DNA from: Tuctoria greenei
Taxonomy: Eukaryota > Streptophyta > Magnoliopsida > Poales > Poaceae
DNA length: 64,000 bases
Assembly: GCA_036927565.1 (NCBI GenBank)
Contig: JAYESD010000001.1
Span: 5,580,001-5,644,000, forward strand
Direction of reading: 5' to 3'
In this document: positions 31,372-42,798 of the stretch, piece after piece
How the letters are laid out: each line of letters begins with the position of its first letter
How positions within the stretch are numbered: position 1 is the first letter of the stretch
Made by a program: the position numbers and the translations under genes
The notes under the pieces: generated by a model
What the model saw: the letters and a program-made list of their open reading frames with translations, nothing else
The model's database searches: none
Told to the model about the DNA's origin: nothing

Positions 31372-34200
31372 TGTAACACCCTCAACTTTCACATCATGCA
31401 TTGTATACATGATCATGCATTAAACATTAGTAGGATAAAAGATAGATAATAAAAGATAAAACATACATATATGGTGTAGCAAAAAGAGAAAAAAAGAAAG
31501 TAATAGCGTAAAACATGTATTAGGGAATAAATATAAAAATAATAATAATATAAAAAATAAATATATATAAATAAATTATATATAATAATAAATATATATA
31601 TAAATAATAAATAAATAAAATGAATAAGATAAATAAAATAATTAAAATATAAATAATAAAATATATTATATTAATAATAATATAAAAATAATAAATAAAC
31701 AATAATATATTTATAAAAAAAAAGAAGAAAAAAAACAAAAACCCACCCGGCGGCCAGGCCAAACGGCCCAGCCAGCGGGCACCTCCCGCTCGGCCCCGTT
31801 GACCCGAGCGCGCAGCGCGCTGCCCCTGGGCCCCGCACCGCCGATTCCCGCACCGAAGCGCCGCACGCCCCCGCTCCCGCGCGTCCCGCGCCGTGTCCCG
31901 CCCGGTCGAGCGCGCCTCGCCCGACTCGGACGCGCGTGCCCAGCGCGACTCCCGCGCCCGCCCGACACGTCCACGCACGGTGCCGCCCGGCCGACCGACT
32001 CGGCCCCTGGCCAGCGTCCCATCGGCTATAAAAGCCCCGAGGCTCCGTAGGTTTTCCCGATCCCAGCAAAAGCAGCGCCGCCATCCACGATAAAAAAGCC
32101 TTAGCCGCCAGCAACGTAGAAAAGGGGAGCACCAGAGCCGCCGCCAGGGAAGAAAAGAGAGGAAAAAAAGAGGAGGAAGAGGAAGAAAAAGAGGAGGGTG
32201 CCATCGTCCGCCGGAGATCGTCGTCGCCATCGCGTCGCCGTCGTCGTGCCGCCGGAGGATCTTGCGCCATCTGCTTCGTCTATGCATCGTCCCCATCCCG
32301 CGATCATCGAAGCCATCGCATCTACGGTAGGCCACGTTCCGATGCGAATTTTAGCAACCATATTGAACCTAATAGACGTAGTTTGATCGTAGTAACACCA
32401 TCTTTTTATTTTCAGCAGTATTAATTCTTGCTAAAACCCCCGTAAACTCATATGAACACGTATGAACTAGTTGCATCTAATTAATAAACAAATGTAGTTA
32501 ATTAATAATTGAACTTTGTATGCATGCATATCATCGCATGTTGATTAAGATGTGTGCATCATGTTGATTTGTATATGTTTCTTGTATGTGTGATCACGAG
32601 TAGAGGGAAGTGCTCAAGAGGTCGTGTACGAGGATTTCGAGAACCAAGACTTCGAAGCGCTTGAGCAACCCCATCCGCCGGAGCAAGGCAAGTGTCCTTG
32701 AAGCATATTGATCCCGTTTTTAAAATAAATGTTTTGTTTGCAAATTGCATGCTGTGTCAATTTGATGGGAATCCTATGGTAGGAAGTTTACTAGATTTGT
32801 TAAACCATCCTTGTCACCTCGAATATATGGTAGAGAGTCGCGAAGGGCTTTTACCTTTTGCTTCGCTTAATTAATTGAGATGGCAAACAACACTACATAT
32901 TTAATTATGCATCAATGATATTCTGGTTAATGTGAACTGCTCAATATGATATGGTAATGGGTGATCTAAGCAAGCCTTGTATGTGGATGGGTTGGATGTT
33001 ATAGTAGTTTGCTTGCTTTAGATCTAAGGACTGGTTCATGCGAGAATAGGCCAGGACTACAGTGCCACCACGAGGCCAAGTATGGGTGCGGCGTAGCTGA
33101 TTAATTAGGGCTTTGCTAGTGCTGTTTGGACCATTGTGGATGCTCGGGGAAGGGGTAGTCGGATTGGGTTTGTTGATGATTGGTGGGACTACCCTGGGAT
33201 CCGAATGGCTCAAGAGGGGGCCCTTGGTTGAAGATGTGCTCAGTTGGAGGCATCGCCACCGGTGAAACCTAAGTGGGGTCTAAATAGGCTAGTAATCCCT
33301 TTGTAAATGCTATTTTGTGATCTCTTGGCCACACACCAACGGAAGTGTGTAATATGACTGACGGGTCATGGGCATAAGGGAGACTCTTAGTCGCCGAAAG
33401 GTGATGAAATCACGAACACGTGGGTAAAGAGGTACAAACTCTGCAGAGTTAATTAAAACTATCATGATAGTCGTGCTCCCGGTTATGAGCATCTGGACAA
33501 CTTCCATGATTAGAGGGTATTTGGTATTGGTAATGGTTATTGTAATGGTTATGGTAATAGTTATGGTGATGGTTATGGATGGTTATGGATTTATTTCTGG
33601 TATTGAATATGGTTATTGACAATGGTGAAATCTGGAATTATTGATGAGGATGGTGAATTATGGACTGGTATTATGATATTGTTTATGATTATGATGGGTT
33701 TACTTCACATACATATAATATATTGCTTTTCAAATGTTTTACTGTACTTTTCAGCACTTTGCCATTATTATTGTCGTCATTTGAATCAACCACATGTCAT
33801 ACTTTCCACACTTGCTGAGTACGACATGTACTCACTCTTGCAATCGCCCAACAGTTGCAGGTCAGTATTATGAGTTTAATGGCGATAATGTGGAGTTCTA
33901 GGCCGTGTCTACCGTTAGCTTTGCCTGTGGTGTTGATTGGAGCTGCGCATATATCCCTTTTGCTTAGTTTGCTTAGTTGCTTAATTAGTTTATTTCCGCT
34001 GCATTAGTTGAACTTGTCATTAATATTCATTAGAGCTTGTATTCAAGGATAATATGGTTTGTGTAATAAAATTTGATAATTAATCTTGTTATGTGGTAAT
34101 TTTTTGTATACTCTTTTGTGATTGCACTCGCGTACATGTGTTGAACATCCTAGGCACACATATGCGTTAGCTTGGTTCATTTTTAGAATCGGGCATCACA
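31372..34200 (+). repeat. Tekay-type LTR, complete, 2829 bp
   Basis: It begins TGTAACACCC directly after the polypurine tract and ends GGGCATCACA. Its last 190 bp match 56305-56498, the truncated 5' LTR of the other half, at about 95% by eye. The LTR changes abruptly from an AT-only tract (31500-31720, mostly ATAATAAATA) to very GC-rich sequence (31740-32040). The long minus-strand open frame across it is not a gene. Confidence 0.9.
32027..32033 (+). promoter_or_regulatory. Probable TATA box of the Tekay LTR
   Basis: TATAAAA in GGCTATAAAAGCCCC, 655 bp into the LTR, directly after the GC-rich block and followed by a plausible transcript start region. Confidence 0.6.
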
Positions 34201-34329
34201 AGACCCCTCCGGGAGGGTCCAAGTCGCTTCCGAAGAAGCTCCGGGTTCCTCCAGCAAGGAACCGGAAGTCCCCGAAGAAAATCTTGATCCCTCCGGGAGG
34301 ATCCGGATCAATGAATAGGAAGCTCTGGG

Positions 34330-36549
34330 CCCCTCCGGGAGGGTCCGGACCATCCAGCGCCCAGTGTACTTCATTAGTGAAGTATTTCATGACGCCAAGA
34401 CTCGATACCTAGAGGTGCATAAGCTGCTCTATGCAGTTCTTATTGCCTCCAGGAAGCTTCGCCATTATTTCCAAGCTCACAAGATATTAGTGGTGACTTC
34501 TTACCCACTTCGAGCAATCTTGTATAATCCCAACTCAACTGGGAATATTGCAAAGTGGGCAGCGGAATTGGCCGAATTTGATCTTGAATTCATTTCAAGG
34601 CAAGCAATCAAGAGTCAAGCTTTGGTAGACTTCATGGCGGAATGGACTCCCTCTCCATCAAATCCTGGGGGCTCCAGCGAGCAGAAGCCAGAACACAAGG
34701 CTCCGGTCTTCATCGAGCCTCACTAGACCCTCTACTTCGACGGCTCCATGCAAAAGCAGGGGGCCAGAGCTGGAATCCTTCTCCTCGCACCAATCGGAGA
34801 GAAGGTAAAATACATGGTACACCTTGACTTTAAGGCGACCAACAACATGGCGGAATATGAAGCACTCATTTACAGACTAAGGGTGGCACTGTCATACGGT
34901 GTCAAGCAACTGCTGGTCAAGGGAGATTCACAACTCATCATTAAGCAAGTGAAGGGTGAATGCTCCTGCAACAATCTCCAGCTAGCTGCTTACCTCCTTG
35001 AAGTCCAGAGGCTTTAGAAGGACTTCGAAGTCCTAGATCTCCACCATGTCCAGCGTGTCCACAACGCTGAAGCCGACGAACTCTCGACGAAAGCGTCAAC
35101 CGAAGCTCCGGCTCTGACGGAACTTTTGTCCGGAGGTTGTCAAAACCCACAGCTTAGCCTGCCGAACTGAGCGAAGGGGGCCAGATCAGCATCCCGAAGC
35201 TGACGGTCCCGATGACCCTGTTACCATGGCAGCCATCAAGGGTCGTAGGTGCTGCCGGAAGCTCCGAGCAACCCAGCACGCAAGACTCAAATGCTCAAGT
35301 TAGTTCCAATGCATGGATCTCGGAGATCCGAAACTACTTGAAAGACAACATCCTTCCTGACGATGATGTATCCGCTGACCGGATAGTCAGATTGGCTAAA
35401 AGATACATGTTGGTAGAAGGGGATCTGTACCGGCACGGTGCCAATGGCATCCTAATGCGATGCATCACAAGGGAAGAAGGCTGCGAGCTCATCGCAGAAA
35501 TCCATGGAGGCGAGTGTGGGAACCACGCGTCTTCCCGCACGCTGGTTGGTAAAGCCTTTCGGCATGGCTTCTACTGGCCTACAACAATCCAGGATGCAAC
35601 TGAGCTGGTGAAGAAATGCGAAGGATGTCAATTTCATGCAAAGCAAATTCACACACCGGCTCAGCCCCTACAAATGATACCTCCTACATGGCCCTTCGCT
35701 GTGTGGGGGATGGACATCCTGGGACCTTTCCCAAGAGTCGTCGGAGGTTACAAGTTCCTGTACATTGCCATTGACAAGTTCACCAAATGGCCGGAAGCAA
35801 CTCCAGTTGTGACAATCAACAAGCAATCTGCTATCAACTTTTTGCAGTCCATTGTGTGCAGATTTGGAGTCCCAAACAAAATCATCACTGATAGTGTGAC
35901 CCAATTCACAAGCTCTGTATTTCAAGGATATTGCGAAGACCTCGGCATTCAAGTTTGCTACGCCTCCGTAGCTCACCCAGCAAGCAATGGCCAACCCGAG
36001 AGAGCAAATGCTAAAATCCTTAAAGGACTCAAAACGCGCACCTATGAGCGCTTGAAAAAACATGGAGCCAACTGGATTGAAGAGCTTCCGCCCACTTTAT
36101 GGGCCAACAGGACAACTCTAAACCGGTCAACTGGAGAGACACCCTTCTTCCTGGTGTATGGAGCTGAAGCAATCCTTCCTCCGGAAATCACCTTGGGGTC
36201 ACTCCGGGTCCGGACCTTCGACGAAGCCACGCAGGACCAGCTCCGGCGCGAAGACCTAGACCTCCTTGAGGAGGGAAGGTGCCAAGCAGTTGTTCGGAAT
36301 GCCTGATACCGCCAAGCCCTTCGGCGCTATCATCAGCGGCATGTACACAACCGACAGCTTGAGGAAGGCGATCTGGTGCTACGGAGAATACAATCTAGAG
36401 AAGGGTTAAACAAACTCTCCCCCAGCTGGGAGGGACCCTTCCGAGTGATTAAAGTATCCCGTCCCGGAAGCGTTCGCTTGGCAACCAAGGATGGGACACC
36501 TCTCCCAAATCCTTGGAACATTGAGCACCTCCGTAAGTTCTACACTTAA
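34330..36549 (+). pseudogene. Tat polyprotein remnant: RNase H, second RNase H and integrase
   Basis: 34340-34723 reads RPVYFISEVFHDAKTRYLEV..., the classical RNase H tail. After a TAG (34724), the second RNase H starts TLYFDGSMQKQG and has NNMAEYEALI and KGDSQLI acidic motifs (34727-35014). Further stops follow at 35015 and about 35168. Integrase (35212-36303) has an HHCC finger (H..H near 35503-35523, C..C near 35617-35628) and D/D/E in GMDILGP, ITDSVTQF and NGQPERAN. The second motif differs from the usual DNGTQF. A TGA at 36304 sits where relatives have Arg, probably CGA deaminated; the frame then continues YRQALRRYHQRHVHNRQLEE to 36549. It is non-functional as it stands. Confidence 0.88.
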
Positions 36550-36599
36550 TATCACGGAGGTGAGTCTGTAGTAACTTGAGGTGTATGTTATAGAGTCAT

Positions 36600-37660
36600 T
36601 GTACAGAGTCGGGTAGTTCCTCCGGGAGAAGAGCCGGACCTTTCCTGGAAGGTCCGCATAGTTCATGCAACACTTGTCGCAGTCTCAGGACTAAAAGTGT
36701 GGCTAGCTACCCTGGGTCAAACAAGAAATTAAACACGCTTAGCCTGGTTTCGTACCCTAAGAGTGTACTTGTTTCCCTTGTACCCCGAACCTATAATGAA
36801 AGACATCTTCATGTGAAACAGACTCCACGTGCATTTATTTTGTACATGCTCAACATTTTTTATTTTTCTCTTTCTTGTCTATAACAAAGACGTGTAATTA
36901 TTAAGAAATTTTAGTTCGACTGGTTCATATACAATTCGAGTTGTATTGTCGATTCTTCTAGATTCAAATATTATTTATGTCCCACTCGCCTGAATGCCGC
37001 CAAGCCAACCTAGGGCCGGAGTGTGCTATCGACTTAGCCTGGTCAAGCACCCTAAGTACGCCACTCTACCTACACCCCGACAAGACGAAGTAAGGCGGGT
37101 CCAAGTACAATTGGATCTGGAAGAAAAGACAACGCATTCGGTTGTATTCAGAATCGCGTTTGACCTAAAACTCTCTTGGGAATCGTAAGTCGCGATGAAG
37201 TTATAGGCAAGGAACGAATTTTACTATTTTTCTTGGCTTCAGTGTGCAGGAAAAATAAAAAATCCACGTTAATGGAGAAAAGCCGGAGCTAACTAAGCTC
37301 TGACTCCCCCTAGGTGGCTTGTAATCGATGTTAAACATTGAAAATGAGCATCACCGGAGCAACCAAACTCCGGTAAAGCTAGGGGGGCCAGCCGTCGACG
37401 CAAAATAAATGATGATGAGAAGACCCCGCAAGCGGAGTCTGCTACCAGCAAACTACACGTTGGTAAAGGTCACTGTCGGAACTACTAAGCTCCAACACCC
37501 CGGAGGACTAACTATCGATGCTCTACGCGTTGATAGGGACTATTGCCGGAGCTACTAAGCTCCGACGATAGACAATGTCGGAGCTTCTAAGCTCTGGCAA
37601 CCTCAGGGGGCCTTCACTATCGAAGACTTCGGACCTACACTCTACAAGTTCGAAGCAAAT
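36600..37660 (+). repeat. Tat non-coding spacer with CCGGAGCT..AGCTCCGG hairpins
   Basis: Short imperfect inverted repeats recur: CCGGAGCTAACTAAGCTCTG (37283), CCGGAGCAACCAAACTCCGG (37354), CGGAACTACTAAGCTCCAA (37477), CCGGAGCTACTAAGCTCCGA (37545) and CGGAGCTTCTAAGCTCTGG (37589). Each is followed within about 30-70 bp by a CGATGnnnnnCGTTG-type motif. Related CTCCGGGAGG palindromes occur at 34205, 34291, 34334 and 36620. The block lies between integrase and the 3' end of the antisense gene. Confidence 0.7.
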
Positions 37661-37859
37661 GAGTCTTCAACAAAACACAATATCCTCTTGGTACATGTTC
37701 ACAATCAAATTGTGTACATCTACCAGGGGCCAAGTGAAGACAAAAGTGTAAAGTGAAATTCACAAAAATTTGGGGATTTCATTCATCTGGAGACAAGGGA
37801 TTAAAAATTTGAGGAAGAAAAAGAGAGAATACAAGTGGGAGCTACGGAGATGGTCCTAG

Positions 37860-40800
37860 ACCCTATGGAAGAATTGGGCGACCTTCTGAGCAACCTCTGA
37901 CACATTGGCTCGGGCGGCTTCACCTTCTCCTTCAACGGGACCTTCAAGCACCGGGTCCAGAGGGAATTGGGGATTCTGGCTGGTGTAGCATGTCAGCACA
38001 TACTTTGCGACGTTCTTCGCCAGGGATTGCCCCTAAACCTCTAACTGGTCCGCGATGACGTCACCCACCTTGGAGAGTTTGCTACCCGCCGAGCTCAGCG
38101 CTTGCAACGCCAGGTCCGGCTCCAGCTCCAGATCATCCGGACGCACGGGACTAAAGCCCATCGGTGTCAGCGCGTCGTTGTCCTTGCCCAGGAACTCCCA
38201 AACCTGTAGGGAGTCCGCAGCCCTCAAGCCCTTCAGTTCTTCCAAGGATCTTTTGGCCGCCACCAGTTCAGAATTCTCGCAAGCGAGGCGCTCAACTTCT
38301 TTGGCGTTTTGCTGAATCTTTTCAGCAACTCGCTTCTCGAGTTTTCCGAGCTCCTCCTCCTGGAGGTAGATCTTGTTCCGGCGGTCAACCAGGTCCTTCT
38401 CCCTACCCCTTACTTTCTTCTCCCTGGCAGCGATGGCACACTCTTTCTCGTAGAGTTCCTGCCCTCGCACCTAGGCCTTCTCCTCCTCCTCAGCGCAGCG
38501 CTCTTCCAATTTCTTGGCACGCTCTTCGAGGCCCTTGTCAGCCAGAGCCACCTTTTCGGTGAGCTCCTCCTCCCTCCTCAAGACGTCATCCCGCAGCTCT
38601 AGGAGTTTCTGCTCTTCATCTTCGAGCCTTTTCTCCCTCTCCTCAAGTGCCTCCCGGTGCTTGATGAGAGTAGTGTTAATGGCCTCAAGCCTTTCTTGGC
38701 GTTCATCAGCCGCACTATTAGCTGCTTTGGTCTGCTCATAAATGGCCCGGGATTGAGCGTCGAGGGCACGAGTCAAGCTCTCTCTGTCATCCAATAACTT
38801 GCCCCAGTACTCCAGGCATACCTTCTCCTGCTTGATCCATTCTTTGTCATCTACCAGCCTTGACTGCGCCAGCTTGGTATCGAAGTAGAGCCGATTACGC
38901 CACCTCCTAAGGGTTTGGCGCTCCTCTTCAAGAGCCTTGCTGTCGTGGAAGAATGCCAGCTGAACTTGACGCAGACTGGAGCAGGCGTTGTCAATAGACA
39001 ATGACAATGGGATAGGATCCGGACCTGCTGGGGTCTCCTCTGCTGGTTCCAGCGGGTTTTCAGTTACAAAAATTGGGTCCCACTCCACAGGAGTGATCCC
39101 CTGAGCCTCCACGGCACCAAGGCCGTCCTCCAGGATGGCCTCAGTCGCCATCAAGGAGGGTCCCGCTGATGAAGTTCCGACCTCCAGAAGTGGTTCCGAA
39201 GGACCAGCCGCCATATCTTCGTTCGTCCCCTCGAGCAGGGGGCCAGCGACTTCATCAGAGCACTCCGGCTCAGCCGCGGGTACCTCCGGCGTCGTCACTC
39301 CCGGAGCAGGAAGTGCTTCTGGCTCCGGCCTGGGCACCTCCTCTACTGGGGGCTCGAGCGCTGACGCCTTCGCAACGACCGGCTCAGGCGCTGGAAGATC
39401 TTCAACAACAGCCGACCCTGCGGCCGGAGCTTCAATGGCAACCGGCTCGGGAGTCGGAAGGTCTTCAACATCAACCGTCCCCGCGGCCGGAGCTCCAGCA
39501 ATGACCGGCTTTGTGGCCGGTGCTTCAGAGGTACCCAGCCCAACCGCCAGGACTTCCTCAACATCCGGCGCGCACATCGGGACTTCAATTACCTCCGGCT
39601 CAACCGTCGGGGCTTCGACAATTTCCGGCTCTGGGGCCGGAATTATTGCTTCCTCCGGCTCAACGGTCGAAGCTTCCATCATCTCAGCACCCAAACCCGG
39701 AGCTTCAACCTCCGGGGCAGGTGCCGCTGGCACATCTTCTCTCCCGTGGTCCGGCGCTACCACGGGAGTCTCGGGGGATGAGTCGAGGTCCATGACCACG
39801 ACAGCTGGCGCCGAAGCTGCCGCAGCTTCAGCCACCACTTGGGGCGGCACCGGGACAGGAGCAGAGGCTTCCGCCCTCACAACTTCAGCTGCTGTGGCTG
39901 AGGGTGGAGCCTCACTCCTCTTCTTGGGAACGCTGCAGATGAAGGATGAAGAAATTTAAAAAACAGTTACTACAAAAAAACAACTGTCTGAGGTAAAGAT
40001 TAAAAATTACCTCGGGAGGCTTCCGCACCAGCTTGCGCGAAACCTCTTTCCCGGGCGTTCTGGGCTGACCATAGCCGCCGCCGGTGTGGAAGCTCCGGAA
40101 GGCCCCCCGGAACTCATTGCAGTCACGGGCACTTCCTTAGTCGAGGCCCTCCTCGACGGGGAAGGACCTCCGGACCTAGAGGTCTCAACTGGCCCTGGTG
40201 ATGGAGTCGCATGCCCGAGCTAGCACCCCGGTAAGACGCTGCTGCGGGTACAGTCACCGCAGTTGTAGAAGACCTCCCCCTCCGGGGAGAAGGAGCTGAT
40301 GCAGAGGTTGCAGGCCTGACGGACCTTCCGTCGGCATGCTGTAGTTTCCTCTTCCGGCTCAAGGGTTCGTCCGCCGATTCCTTGCACTTGCCAACGACTT
40401 CGATCCTTGGCTTCGGGGCAGGGTCGGAACCACCTTCGGAAGCCCCAGGGATCACCACCCTGGAGGTCAATCTTCTCTCGACGACACCAAGGTCGTCAAG
40501 CACCGGCATCGTCCGTCGGAGCTCCCTGCTGAACTCTACTTCCACGTTCAGAGGGAGAAAGGCTGATGGCGGGGTCAAGTCATCTCCCGCAACGTCGATG
40601 CCTTGCTGGAACTTTTTGAGATGTAACTCCAAGGTTGCCCCTGCCATGTTGGACTTCAGTCCGGTCTCGACCCGGTCGTCGTCCATCACGCTGTTGAGGG
40701 CCCAAGCGAGTTGTTCTCTCCTCTTCAGCGGTGCCCACCTGTTGACCAGGAAGTTGCAAAATACCGCCTGAGGAGTTAATCCTCCCTCCACGCACTGGCG

Positions 40801-41400
40801 GATCCTGGTCAGAGCAGGGTTGAAGGCATCCGACAGCACCAGAGCTTCACTCCAGACTGCAATGTCGATGTTGGGGAGGCCTTCGGGCAGCTCCAGCTTC
40901 TCGTGCTCCTCTACCCGGATGACTATCCAGTCCTTCTTCCAATCATCCCAGTTTCCAGAGGGAAACGACCGGAGGTACTTGAATGGGCACTTCTTGCGCT
41001 TCACGAAGTAATAGAAGTCAAGGTACTCATTACTCCTACTGGTGGTATGGATGGTGAAGAAGGTCCGGAAAAGTTCAATGCATGGGGGGATGCCCACCCA
41101 CATTTCACAGAAGTGGACGAAGATAGACACAAGAAGAATGGAGTGGGGGCCAAGGTGGTATAGCTGCAGACCATAAAAGTCTAGCAGCATCAAGAAAAAG
41201 GAGGAAAAAGGTGGGATCAACCCCACCATGGCGTACGAAGAGAAGTACACCATCTCGCCGGCGTGCTCCTTCTCGAACGGCAGCTCACTTCCGGCGCGGA
41301 CCAGACGGTTGAAGAAGTCCGGGGACCATCCCATGAGGGCCCGGACCTTATTCAAGTCACCTTCGGTCTTCAAACGACTCTTGCAGAGACCCAACTCCAT
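37860..41400 (-). pseudogene. Antisense spliced gene of the Tat element (putative gypsy-type transposon protein)
   Basis: On the minus strand, exon 1 starts at ATG 41400 (MELGLCKSRLKTEGDLNKVR) and reads a plant-mobile-domain-like region (about residues 20-250: VYFSSYAMVGLIPPFSSFFL, LRSFPSGNWDDWKKDW) of the PF04195 'putative gypsy type transposon' kind. An intron with consensus borders (39933-40010) leads to exon 2: an EAPxxEP-type acidic repeat region (39880-39100), then a long coiled coil (about 38990-38090). Nonsense codons at 38471-38473, 38033-38035 and a reading problem near 40123-40200 break it; open sequence continues in frame to about 37860. Antisense ORFs in the 3' region are known from Grande-type elements; their function is not established. 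Its promoter must lie at 41400-41935 or in the LTR. Confidence 0.78.
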
Positions 41401-41934
41401 CGCAGCACAGCAAGGCAAGAGAGGAAAAAGCGAGCACAAGTTGGGAGTTTGAGCGCAAGATCAGATGAGAGGCGTAAAGAACTCCAAACGGTGCGCGCTT
41501 TCCTCCTTAAGTAAGCCCTCGCAACGCTTGGATGGAAACTGCAAGGAAGTCGAAGATACTACTCAAAAAATTTCACCCAGCCGATGACAAGAGGGCCCGG
41601 GACCACCTCGATGATCAAGTCGAGATTCTTACCCAAGCGAACAGTTGTCATCATGAGGCGGGAAGCCCGAAGGCGGAGGCCTGACAAGGCGCGCGGAACC
41701 GATACGATTTTCGTATCGGGAACCGGCGACCTTCAATTGCGTGAGATCTGCACGCCAAAGATCTCATTTGCCGCACACGAGATATGCCACGCGGCGAGGA
41801 TTTAACTCCAAACTATCGCCAACGGCACATCCGAAGACCTTTGAAGACTCAGTTCAAAAGTCGAAGGATGGACCCACCTCCGGCGGAATGACTTCACCCA
41901 AGGAGTCTTCCCCAGAGGTGGGCCCAGGGGCCAC

Positions 41935-42798
41935 TGTCGGTACCCTGGGTACCATATACTCCTTGGGATTGCAAAGATCTCAAGGGAAAGTCATCTACTT
42001 GATTTGAAGACCTTCGGAGGCCCACATGTCAGACATAACCGGACCCGCTTCTCCAACAAGGTTAGTCCCAGGGTCGCCACGTGTACTATCAAACCGGAGC
42101 TACCGCCCACAAGGGGGAAGCTCCAGGCTATGTACCGAAATGGCCCCCCCGGACCTAACCCCAGACCGAGGGAAGCTCCGGAACTGACACGTGTCGGGTA
42201 ACACCGGACCTATCTGTTCCCCACAGTGTGCTCCGGCGCTGCCACGTGTCCAACCATCGGATCTTCAGCCTCTAACCTCCGGAAGACTCCACAACGGCTC
42301 CAGATCTTCAAAGGGGAATCAAGGACTTCAAGACCCGATCAAGTGTCATTAATACTATATTAATGACACACGATCGGATGACCTTAATTACCTGTAACGG
42401 TGCTGTCAAAGCCCATAACTCGGTCATTAAGGGTAATTAAACGTGTTGAATATGTATCAATATCAGTAACCGTCGGGGCCACATGTTGGGTCAGGCTAAC
42501 TTGTAACGGCCTGCCCTTGTACTATAAAAGGACAGGCCGATGATACATAGGGCACACTCTCCGGAGACACGCTGACTTTACACTCTCAACTGACGTTGAG
42601 CTCATACATCCAATACAACACCAACACACCCTGTGGAGTAGGGTATTACGCTCAGGCGGCCCGAACCACGTAAATCTTCGTGTCCCTTGTGTCACTCGAC
42701 ATCTCACCTTCTGGAATCTCCGCGCGCCCATACCGAACCTCAAACTCCTCTAACACTTTAGTGGTGTCGGGAGATCTGCCAGATCAAAACCACCGACA
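41935..42798 (+). repeat. Tat 3' LTR, 864 bp
   Basis: TGTCGGTACCCTGGGTACCA at 41935 to CACCGACA at 42798, preceded by the purine-rich GGTGGGCCCAGGGGCCAC. A TATA box (ACTATAAAAGG) is at 42521-42531. The first 415 bp or so are matched by the inverted copy at 60277-60691. Confidence 0.9.

Larger units (their letters stand above)
30285..34200 (+). mobile_element. Ty3/gypsy Tekay-type retrotransposon, 3' half (integrase core to 3' LTR)
   Basis: It runs from inside the integrase core (30290) through the chromodomain region, a polypurine tract AAGGGGGTAGG (31359-31369) and a complete LTR (31372-34200). Nothing of gag, protease or reverse transcriptase is present here. The missing 5' part sits at 56305-60276 and ends at the very integrase position where this piece starts, with only a few bases unaccounted for. 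The left junction is with RFC2 intron sequence, the right one (34200/34201) with a Tat element. Confidence 0.87.
34201..42798 (+). mobile_element. Ty3/gypsy Tat-lineage retrotransposon, 5'-truncated
   Basis: In order: end of the RT-linked RNase H, a second (archaeal-type) RNase H, integrase, a 5-kb 3' region with a spliced antisense gene, and the 3' LTR (41935-42798). Two RNase H domains plus a long 3' region with an antisense ORF are the hallmarks of the Tat lineage (Grande/RIRE2 relatives). The start of the element is missing here; 415 bp of its other LTR are found inverted at 60277-60691. The right end is followed by GCATC and the inverted end at 60691 by GATGC, the same 5-bp duplication on opposite strands. 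The insertion was into a copia element. Confidence 0.87.

Noticed and set aside
31520..32335. 271-codon minus-strand open frame
   Set aside because: It crosses the abrupt AT-rich to GC-rich boundary inside a gypsy LTR. Composition is Ile/Tyr/Phe then Arg/Gly, with no domain; it is a by-product of base composition.
33540..33700. ATGGTTATGG-type repeats as a minisatellite gene feature
   Set aside because: A simple-sequence stretch within the Tekay LTR with no further structure.
39135..39959. 274-codon plus-strand frame rich in Ser/Thr/Gly/Ala
   Set aside because: It is the exact opposite strand of the repetitive acidic region of the Tat antisense gene and shows no domain of its own.
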